This document shows positions 26,861-32,554 of a stretch of 64,000 nucleotides of DNA, in pieces. This DNA is from Streptomyces sp. NBC_01707 (GTDB lineage Bacteria > Actinomycetota > Actinomycetes > Streptomycetales > Streptomycetaceae): contig NZ_CP109190.1 in the NCBI RefSeq assembly GCF_041438805.1, positions 6,634,001 to 6,698,000 on the forward strand, given 5' to 3'. The notes under the pieces were generated by a model. That model saw only the letters and a program-made list of their open reading frames with translations. It was not told the origin of the DNA and ran no database searches. Both the position numbers and the translations under genes were made by a program. How positions within the stretch are numbered: position 1 is the stretch's first letter; each line of letters opens with the position of its first letter.

Positions 26861-27510
26861 ACGGCAGCAGCAGCGGCAGGGGCCGCAGGATCGTCCTCTG
26901 GCGACACGGTCAGACGGCGTGGAACCTGGAGCGCCGATTCCAGGGGTCCACGGACATCGAGCTGACCGAGACCGGCGTCGGGCAGGCCCACCGGGCCGCC
27001 CGGCTGCTCGCCTCGCTGAAGCCGGACGCGATCGTCGCCTCCGATCTGCGACGGGCGGCGGCCACGGCCGCCGAGCTCGCCGCGATCACCGGGCTGGAGA
27101 TCGCCCATGACGCGGGACTGCGCGAGACCTATGCGGGTGCCTGGCAGGGCCTCACCCACGAGGAGATCGTCCGGCAGTACGGCGAGCAGTACGCCGCGTG
27201 GAAGCGCGGTGAGCCCGTGCGGCGTGGTGGCGGCGAGCTGGAGACCGAGGTCGCCGACCGGGCCGCCCCTGTCGTGCTCGATCACGCCGACAAACTGCCC
27301 GACGGCGGCACGCTCGTCGTGGTCAGCCACGGCGGCACGATCCGCACGACCATCGGGCGGCTGCTCGGCCTGGAAGCGCACCACTGGGAAGGGCTCGGCG
27401 GGCTCTCCAACTGCTGTTGGTCGGTGCTGGGCGAGGGTGCGCGCGGGTGGCGCCTGCTGGAGCACAACGCCGGCACGCTGCCCGAGCCCGTGCTCGGGGA
27501 CGACGCCTAG
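26857..27510 (+). CDS. Histidine phosphatase (phosphoglycerate mutase-like), probable CTG start
   Basis: 217 residues with the phosphohistidine motif RHGQT (His17) and the second catalytic block VVSHGGTIRTT; FQGSTDIELTETG is typical of the branch-2 histidine phosphatases. Exact substrate unknown (phosphosugar or phosphonucleoside phosphatase rather than glycolytic mutase is likely). No ATG, GTG or TTG lies in frame between an upstream TGA (26848) and the catalytic RHG. The only sensible start is CTG at 26857, which overlaps the rsfS stop as CTGA and has a strong ribosome binding site at ideal distance. Confidence 0.85.
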   Translation: MNGSSSGRGRRIVLWRHGQTAWNLERRFQGSTDIELTETGVGQAHRAARLLASLKPDAIVASDLRRAAATAAELAAITGLEIAHDAGLRETYAGAWQGLTHEEIVRQYGEQYAAWKRGEPVRRGGGELETEVADRAAPVVLDHADKLPDGGTLVVVSHGGTIRTTIGRLLGLEAHHWEGLGGLSNCCWSVLGEGARGWRLLEHNAGTLPEPVLGDDA

Positions 27511-27572
27511 GGCCTCTTCGGGGCGCGCCGGTTCGGCGGTCGGAGGCCGCCTCCGGGCGGTGTCGGCCGGAT

Positions 27573-27602
27573 TTCACTTTCTGGCTGGTCACAGGCTAAA
27601 GT
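27573..27602 (+). promoter_or_regulatory. Candidate promoter of the first tRNA-Ala
   Basis: TTCACT (27573-27578), 18-base spacer, TAAAGT (27597-27602), about 46 bases before the tRNA. Confidence 0.45.
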
Positions 27603-27648
27603 TCTTCTTGTTCGCAGCGCGGAAACGCAGGGAAACACAGCGAACAGC

Positions 27649-27721
27649 GGGGCTATAGCTCAGTTGGTAGAGCGCCTGCATGGCATGCAGGAGGTCAGGA
27701 GTTCAATTCTCCTTAGCTCCA
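27649..27721 (+). tRNA. tRNA-Ala (anticodon GGC), copy 1
   Basis: 73 bases folding into a full cloverleaf: acceptor GGGGCTA/TAGCTCC, D arm GCTC...GAGC, anticodon stem CCTGC/GCAGG with loop ATGGCAT (anticodon GGC), T arm AGGAG/CTCCT with TTCAATT loop. The CCA end is not encoded. Identical to the second copy at 28999. Confidence 0.97.
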
Positions 27722-27726
27722 CAATC

Positions 27727-27758
27727 AAGATCCCGTCCCCATCAGGGGGCGGGATCTT
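27727..27758 (+). terminator. Terminator of tRNA-Ala copy 1
   Basis: AAGATCCCGTCCCC / GGGGGCGGGATCTT with an ATCA loop, five bases after the tRNA. Confidence 0.85.
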
Positions 27759-28454
27759 CGCGTTCCCGACTCGCCTGTGGCGGCGTGGGCGCACCGGCGC
27801 CACCTGCCCCGCTCCTCTCGTCGGCCGGGGTGTCCGCCGCGGGAAGGTGCTCCGGCGGCCTGTGACGGACGGTGACGCGGGCTGGCCATCGGCGCCGGAC
27901 CTGGCAGCCTGCTCGGACCCGGCCGGGCCCGCCCTGCCCGGCTCGCGGGCTTTCGCCCTCCTCTCCGCTCGCCTGCGGACTGGCTGTGGGCACCGGGCAG
28001 TTGATCGGCTTCCGGCTGGTTCAGCGCGTGGCTGCGGAGGTGACCTTTCCCCAAAGGTCCTGGTTCCGGGTGGTTTTGCCCCGGCGGCTGTCGCTTCGGT
28101 GACTGTCGTGCTTGTGATGCGCGACGGGGGTAGGTCGGAATCGGACCGTATGCGGCTCGGTGATCATGGGTGCCGGACCGGTGCGGGGCTGCGGTCCCAC
28201 CCGCACGGGGGAGCCGGCCGCCGTACGGCCGGAGGGCGCCGGCGATGCGAGCGCTGTCCTGGTGAGCGTGACCCGATGCGGCCGGTCCGGGGGCGCGGCC
28301 TTCGGCACGCTCTTCCTCAACCGCCTTGATGTGTCAGGGGCGCACGGGTTCGCAGACGCGCTGCAGGCGTGCGCCTTCGCGCTCCTGGTGGCCGCGATCG
28401 CGGTGCGCCGGCAGGTCTTGTACGAGGTCGGTGGCCGGTCGATTCTCCGCAGGG
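27759..28454. other. Gene-poor segment between tRNA genes
   Basis: About 700 bases without an intact gene. Open frames here have no ribosome binding sites and no consistent coding character. The only recognisable content is the transporter remnant at 28202-28411. Confidence 0.5.
28202..28411 (+). pseudogene. Remnant of an MFS drug transporter (DHA2-like), C-terminal fragment
   Basis: About 70 codons read as AVRPEGAGDASAVLVSV, then AAFGTLFLNRLD, then HGFADALQACAFALLVAAIA. This resembles the region before the last transmembrane helices of 14-TM major facilitator transporters (PExxGxASA, G-rich helix, FADALQ). No N-terminal 400 residues are present and no start or ribosome binding site. Interpreted as a decayed gene end; the similarity is from memory. 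Confidence 0.5.
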
Positions 28455-28483
28455 CTGACCCCCTTGCGGGGCCATGGCAGAAT
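28455..28483 (+). promoter_or_regulatory. Candidate promoter of the small ORF / zinc-ribbon pair
   Basis: CTGACC (28455-28460), 17-base spacer, CAGAAT (28478-28483), 46 bases before ATG at 28529. Confidence 0.35.
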
Positions 28484-28528
28484 CGGACCGCCGGAGGGGG
28501 CGACGGACCGAACGGGAGGGAGCGCGCG

Positions 28529-28636
28529 ATGCCTGCGAGCCGCCACGAGGTCGCGGACCTGCCCCTTGTTCCCGAAGTTTCCCGAGTGTCCGAAGCCCTC
28601 GAGGCCTCCGAGTTTCCCGAAGGCGGCGTCGGCTGA
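28529..28636 (+). CDS. 35-residue small ORF coupled to the zinc-ribbon gene
   Basis: Begins MPASRHEVADLPLV and ends EFPEGGVG; acidic, with repeated valine/glutamate segments, no membrane helix. GGGAGGGAG ends six bases before ATG, a much stronger ribosome binding site than that of the next gene, whose ATG lies three bases after this stop. It could be a real small protein, or an upstream ORF that couples translation to the next gene. Confidence 0.5.
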   Translation: MPASRHEVADLPLVPEVSRVSEALEASEFPEGGVG

Positions 28637-28639
28637 CTC

Positions 28640-28873
28640 ATGGGTGCACACAGGCGGAAGTGCGACTGGTGCGGCAGCGGTACGCCCATCGTCAGGGACA
28701 TGGACCCGATCAACCTCGAGTACCAGTACTGGTGCGAGGAGTGTGCGCGGGCGCTGATCATAAAAGGCGACCCGATCGAGACATATCGGGAACTGGAGGG
28801 GGAGCCGATCTACGGGCGGCTCCTGGAGGAGCACTGCACCCTCAAGCGTTTCTACTCTTTCGCCACTGCCTGA
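28640..28873 (+). CDS. Small CxxC-CxxC zinc-ribbon-like protein
   Basis: 77 residues with two cysteine pairs, CDWC at 8-11 and CEEC at 32-35, that could bind one zinc. The rest is acidic and Tyr/Leu-rich (IETYRELEGEPIYGRLL). Function unknown. It has no clear ribosome binding site of its own and probably depends on the preceding 35-codon ORF. It is followed by the second tRNA-Ala. Confidence 0.75.
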   Translation: MGAHRRKCDWCGSGTPIVRDMDPINLEYQYWCEECARALIIKGDPIETYRELEGEPIYGRLLEEHCTLKRFYSFATA

Positions 28874-28929
28874 GCGCCACGCCGAGGGGCTGCCCGAATC
28901 GGGTCATACCGGCACCGAGCGGAATCGAT

Positions 28930-28960
28930 TTGGTGGTGGGCCGGGGTGACCGTGTAATGT
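28930..28960 (+). promoter_or_regulatory. Candidate promoter of the second tRNA-Ala
   Basis: TTGGTG (28930-28935), 19-base spacer, TAATGT (28955-28960), 38 bases before the tRNA. Confidence 0.4.
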
Positions 28961-28998
28961 TCTCGATGTCGCCAGGGAGACCGGGCGGAAAACAGCAC

Positions 28999-29071
28999 GG
29001 GGCTATAGCTCAGTTGGTAGAGCGCCTGCATGGCATGCAGGAGGTCAGGAGTTCAATTCTCCTTAGCTCCA
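28999..29071 (+). tRNA. tRNA-Ala (anticodon GGC), copy 2
   Basis: Identical over all 73 bases to the copy at 27649, with the same GGC anticodon and no encoded CCA. Flanking sequences differ, and it has its own promoter-like element and terminator. Confidence 0.97.
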
Positions 29072-29081
29072 CAGTGAAGTA

Positions 29082-29122
29082 ACAGGAAGCGGGTCATCCG
29101 AATCGGATGACCCGCTTCCTGT
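29082..29122. terminator. Bidirectional terminator, tRNA-Ala copy 2 and the convergent NuoF-like gene
   Basis: Near-perfect 20-base inverted repeat beginning ACAGGAAGCGGGTCATCCGA, between the tRNA end and the stop of the minus-strand gene. Confidence 0.88.
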
Positions 29123-29145
29123 CTGTCAGGGCTTGTTCGTGCAGG

Positions 29146-30723
29146 TCAACTACGGCCGCTGCCAAGAGCCTTGCGGGCGGCTCCTGGCGGCAGCGCGGGA
29201 CGTTCCGCCGGTGCCTGCTCGACTCGGAGTGCCAGCGCGGGGCACCGGCGCACAGCACGCTGAGCACGGCCCCGCAGATGTACCGGAACCGCGGCGTCCG
29301 CGAGTGCGGGATATCCGTCGGGGCCCAGCCTGATCAGCTCCGGGACGATGTCCGCGCAGAGCCCGTGGCCCTTGCAGAGCGTCCAGTCCACCGCCAGCTT
29401 CTCGCCGCTCGGAATGGACTCCTCCAGGTCCTGGTAGCCGGGCGCGGGCAGGGGCAGGACGCCGACCGTCTCCCGACCGCAGCCGCCGTCCAGGACGTGC
29501 GCGGCCAGATCGTCCGTGAACGCGGACAGGGTCGAGGTCAGGAAGCGGGCTGAGCCGTCCGGATGTTTGCAGGCCCCCCGGCCCTTCACCGCCTGCGTCA
29601 CCTCGCGCAGCGCCTCCAGAGCCGCGGGACCGCCACCGTTCAGCACGTCGGACAGTCCGCCGGCCGCGGCGGGCAGCCCCAGCTTGCAGGGGCCGCACTG
29701 GCCGGCGGTCTCGGCGGCCAGCCAGTTCGCGATCCGCAGCGACTCGCCGAGCGGGCAGGTCTCGGGTCCGATCGGCAGGATCGCGCCCGCGCCCAGGGCG
29801 CCGCCTGCCGCCGCCAGCGAGGCCCGGGAGACGACGGCGTCGTGCGTGGCCATCGCGTCGATCCAGTTGCCGTGGTAGCCGCCGGTCAGTACGCCCTGGG
29901 GCAGCGGCGGAGCGCCGGCGAGCTGGAGTACGTACCGCAGCGGCACACCGGTGGGCACCTCGATGACCATCGGGCGCGAGACGGCACCGGAGAGGGTGAG
30001 CAGCACCGTGCCGGGCTCGTCGGGCAGCCCGGTGTGCCCGTAGCGGCGGGCGCCGATCCGGGCGGCGACGGCGAGCTGCGCGTATGTCTCGGCGTTCGAC
30101 AGCAGGGTCGGGGCCCCGCCGACGCCGGACTCGGCCGCCCGTTCGCGACGGCCCGGCGGCAGCGCGGGGCCACCGCCTGCCGCCCTGATGACCGCGGATG
30201 CCTCGCCGGAGACCATGCGCTCGGGTGTGCGCACGACCCGGGCGCGCAGTTGCTGTCCGCGCCGGTCTGACAGGCCGCGCTCGGCGAGGGCTTCGCGTAT
30301 GGAGATCTCCGTGGAGTTACGGGTGACCGCGACGATCAGCGTGCGGGCGCCGAGCGCCTCCGCCGCCAGCAGGGCGCCGTCCAGGATCAGGTGCGGTGCG
30401 CGGTTCAGCAGGACGGTGTCCTTGCGACAGGCCGGCTCGCCCTCGCTGCCGTTGATCACGACGACGGGCCGCACCCCACGCCGGATGGATGCCTTGGCGA
30501 CGGCCCGCAGCTTCTTCCCGAAGGGGAAGCCCGCACCGCCGCGGCCACGCAGCGAGATGGTTTCGGCCAGTTCGGCCAGACGTTCTCCGGTCATCGGTTC
30601 GAGCGGTCCGTGCACCTTCAGATGCATGGCGAGGTCGAGCCGCTCCACCAGGTCGAACCCGGTGGTCAGCTGAGGTAGGCCGACGACACGGACTTCGGGC
30701 ACGTCGGGGAGGGGGAGGTTCAC
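29146..30723 (-). CDS. NuoF-like flavoprotein with C-terminal ferredoxin domain
   Basis: 525 residues, related to the 51-kDa NADH-binding subunit of complex I. Order: FMN/NADH site RGRGGAGFPFGKK (59-71) and NGSEGEPA (91-98), SLBB-like beta-grasp, NuoF iron-sulfur region, then a ferredoxin-like tail with Cys450-x5-Cys456 and Cys494-Pro (3Fe-4S type pattern). In the N3-type cluster site only three of four cysteines remain: AGQCGPC (Cys343, Cys346) and GACKHPDG (Cys385), with Ala at the first position (about 340). It probably passes electrons from NAD(P)H to the membrane partner encoded just upstream, whose stop overlaps this GTG start (GTGA). Confidence 0.88.
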   Translation of the reverse strand: MNLPLPDVPEVRVVGLPQLTTGFDLVERLDLAMHLKVHGPLEPMTGERLAELAETISLRGRGGAGFPFGKKLRAVAKASIRRGVRPVVVINGSEGEPACRKDTVLLNRAPHLILDGALLAAEALGARTLIVAVTRNSTEISIREALAERGLSDRRGQQLRARVVRTPERMVSGEASAVIRAAGGGPALPPGRRERAAESGVGGAPTLLSNAETYAQLAVAARIGARRYGHTGLPDEPGTVLLTLSGAVSRPMVIEVPTGVPLRYVLQLAGAPPLPQGVLTGGYHGNWIDAMATHDAVVSRASLAAAGGALGAGAILPIGPETCPLGESLRIANWLAAETAGQCGPCKLGLPAAAGGLSDVLNGGGPAALEALREVTQAVKGRGACKHPDGSARFLTSTLSAFTDDLAAHVLDGGCGRETVGVLPLPAPGYQDLEESIPSGEKLAVDWTLCKGHGLCADIVPELIRLGPDGYPALADAAVPVHLRGRAQRAVRRCPALALRVEQAPAERPALPPGAARKALGSGRS

Positions 30724-32084
30724 GGTCGGTCTCCTGCGGGTGCCTGCCAGGGTTCTCCGGCAGGGGGCGGATAGAGCGGCCCCGGCAGCGGTGCGGTCTC
30801 GTCGACGGCGGGCAGCGGGCCGGTCGGCACGTCCGTTCCGTACGGGTCGTACGGGTGCTCCTGAGCGGGCTCGTACGGGGGGCGGAACGTCTGGGTCTGC
30901 GCCTGGGCCGGTGGTGCGGGTGAGGGAGCGGGCCAACGGCCGGCCGGTTGCTGGGGGCCGGGCCCGGGGACCGGGACCGCGTTCTCGGCGGCCCGCGAGA
31001 CCGCACGGTAGGCGGCGGAGATCCCCGGGTCGGGGCCTGTGCGAGTGGGCCCTGCGCCCCCGACGGGTCCGGTGTCGGGGCTCGTGTCCAGACGGTCGGA
31101 GTACCGGGGCGGAGCCTCGTACGAAGTCTCGTACGGGGCCTCGTACAGCGGTGAGGCGGGTGCGGAGAGGGGCGTGCGCGGGCGGTCGAAGGACGACGGG
31201 AGCGGGGTGCCTCGTAGCTCTCGCCCGAGCTCATCACGACCCAGCTCGTCCCGGCCGAGCCCGCCGTAGGCGCGTTCCCGGCTCAGTTCCTCCCGCCCCA
31301 GATCCTCCCGCCCGAGCGGAAGTACGCGCTCCGCGCCGGGCAACGGGGCCTCGCGGAGCGCGGGATCCGGTTCGGGGAGGAGGGCATCCGGCTTGATCAG
31401 AGCGGCGATCAGTTCGGTGATCCGGCGTTTGGTCGTCGGCGGCAGCAGCCGCAGGCACAGGGCGGCGGCCACAGCGACCAGACAGAGGCTGTACATCACG
31501 ACGACCCAGGTCGCGGGCGGCCTGCCCGCGTACAGACCGTGGATCAGCGCCGCACACCAGGCCGGGTAGGACAGTGCGTGCAGCGCGCGCCAGCGGCCCG
31601 CTACGCGGCCCGGGGTGGCGAAGGCACTGCGCAGCGCGCCGGTCGCGGCCGCGACGACCATCAGCAGCCCCGCCAGCGAGCCGAAGCCGATCAGCCCTGC
31701 GGTGCCACGCATACCGAGACCGAAGGGTATGAGGGCGCCGAGCAGCGCCACATGCCCGAGCGCGACCTTCACGGTCACATGCAGAAGCAGGAAGCCGAGC
31801 GAGGCCGCGGCAGCGGCCCGGTGGATGCCCTGGCCGAGCAGGCGCTGCCGTGAGGACAGGAACAGCCGGTCGGTGGCGATCAGGCCCCAGGCCACCGCGG
31901 CGGTGAGCGAGACCAGTGAGAGCACACCGGTGGTGAAATCGAGTGCGGCGCGCAAGTCGTCGCTCCCTGCGACGGCGAGCAGAGGGATGAGAACCAGCAC
32001 GGCGACGGTGAGCCCGCCCTGTACCGAGCGGTTCGGTCCGGCGCTCAAGGTGGGGGATGAGCGGATCTTGCGATGAGGGTTCAT
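30720..32084 (-). CDS. Ferric-reductase-like bis-heme membrane protein with disordered repeat tail
   Basis: 454 residues. Residues 25-215 hold about six transmembrane helices with two histidine pairs, His88/His102 and His169/His182, spaced 14 and 13 apart as in ferric reductase / NADPH oxidase cytochromes, so two hemes across the membrane are expected. It has no FAD/NADPH domain; the partner flavoprotein is encoded next in the operon (GTGA overlap). The C-terminal 230 residues are Pro/Gly/Arg/Glu-rich with LGRDEL-type repeats and YEAPYETSYEAP. ATG at 32084 with GGAG eight bases upstream is chosen; ATG at 32129 is an alternative. Confidence 0.85.
   Translation of the reverse strand: MNPHRKIRSSPTLSAGPNRSVQGGLTVAVLVLIPLLAVAGSDDLRAALDFTTGVLSLVSLTAAVAWGLIATDRLFLSSRQRLLGQGIHRAAAAASLGFLLLHVTVKVALGHVALLGALIPFGLGMRGTAGLIGFGSLAGLLMVVAAATGALRSAFATPGRVAGRWRALHALSYPAWCAALIHGLYAGRPPATWVVVMYSLCLVAVAAALCLRLLPPTTKRRITELIAALIKPDALLPEPDPALREAPLPGAERVLPLGREDLGREELSRERAYGGLGRDELGRDELGRELRGTPLPSSFDRPRTPLSAPASPLYEAPYETSYEAPPRYSDRLDTSPDTGPVGGAGPTRTGPDPGISAAYRAVSRAAENAVPVPGPGPQQPAGRWPAPSPAPPAQAQTQTFRPPYEPAQEHPYDPYGTDVPTGPLPAVDETAPLPGPLYPPPAGEPWQAPAGDRP
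31213..31320 (-). repeat. Degenerate LGR(D/E)EL coding repeats
   Basis: Within the reductase tail: about five imperfect copies of a unit coding Leu-Gly-Arg-Asp/Glu-Glu/Asp-Leu, interrupted by a SRERAYGG stretch. Confidence 0.6.
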
Positions 32085-32398
32085 TGGGGCAACTCCGAAT
32101 TGTTCGGCAAAGCGGTCCCGTTGCGGCATGCTAAGTCGCTCCATACCGGCCAGTACGGGGTTTGAGCGGTTGCCCCAGTAGAGGGCGGTACGCGGAGTAA
32201 CCCCCGCTTCCCGGACGTTCCGCCGCCGCCTCGCAGGGCCCGGCAGGGGACTTCCGGACGATCCGCTGCCGCTTCCTGGGGCTCCTCCCGGGCCTTGCCC
32301 GGACTTTCCTCGGGCTTTCGGGAGGCCCCGTCGTCCGTGGTTGTCCACGGAGCGGCAGTGTCCGGCTGCGCTCCGGGCCTGTGCGGTACCCTGACGCC
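32085..32398. promoter_or_regulatory. Divergent intergenic region between the reductase operon and leuS leader
   Basis: 314 bases with no supported gene, GC-rich in the middle. The right end holds the leuS leader promoter; a near DnaA-box TTGTCCACG is at 32341. The left end must hold the promoter of the reductase operon. Confidence 0.4.
32387..32392 (+). promoter_or_regulatory. -10 box of the leuS leader transcript
   Basis: TACCCT, then six bases, then the leader-peptide ATG at 32399, which implies a leaderless leader ORF. A weak -35 candidate GGCTGC lies 17 bases upstream. Confidence 0.5.
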
Positions 32399-32437
32399 AT
32401 GCGTGCCGTACGCCTTCTGCTTAGCGAGCCGCGCTGA
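32399..32437 (+). CDS. leuS leader peptide (Leu-rich, 12 residues)
   Basis: Reads MRAVRLLLSEPR, with three consecutive leucine codons CTT CTG CTT; two are codons rarely used in this GC-rich genome. It precedes leuS by 117 bases and is followed by an RNA hairpin region and a U-tract terminator. This is the classic layout of ribosome-mediated attenuation: starvation for Leu-tRNA stalls the ribosome and lets transcription enter leuS. Family knowledge: such Leu attenuators have been predicted in actinobacteria. Confidence 0.75.
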   Translation: MRAVRLLLSEPR

Positions 32438-32510
32438 TCAGTCCCGACCGGTGTGAATGCCTGGTTGGAATCGGCGCGGCGTCCCCTCCTGTGCGAGGGG
32501 CTTTTTCGTT
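32428..32510 (+). promoter_or_regulatory. Attenuator of leuS: hairpin plus U-tract terminator
   Basis: A first stem pairs GCCGCGC (32428-32434) with GCGCGGC (32474-32480), with extra GAT/ATC and CCGACC/GGTTGG pairing inside. The terminator follows: CCCCTC (32483-32488), six-base loop, GAGGGG (32495-32500), then CTTTTTCGTTT. The run of T is conspicuous in a genome whose other terminators lack one. Confidence 0.7.
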
Positions 32511-32554
32511 TCCGTAAGCGCGGGCAGATGACGATCGATGGAGCTTTGAGGATC

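Noticed and set aside
27649..29071. tRNA twins as attachment sites of an integrated element
   Set aside because: No integrase, excisionase or phage gene lies between or beside them, so only a past event can be suggested.
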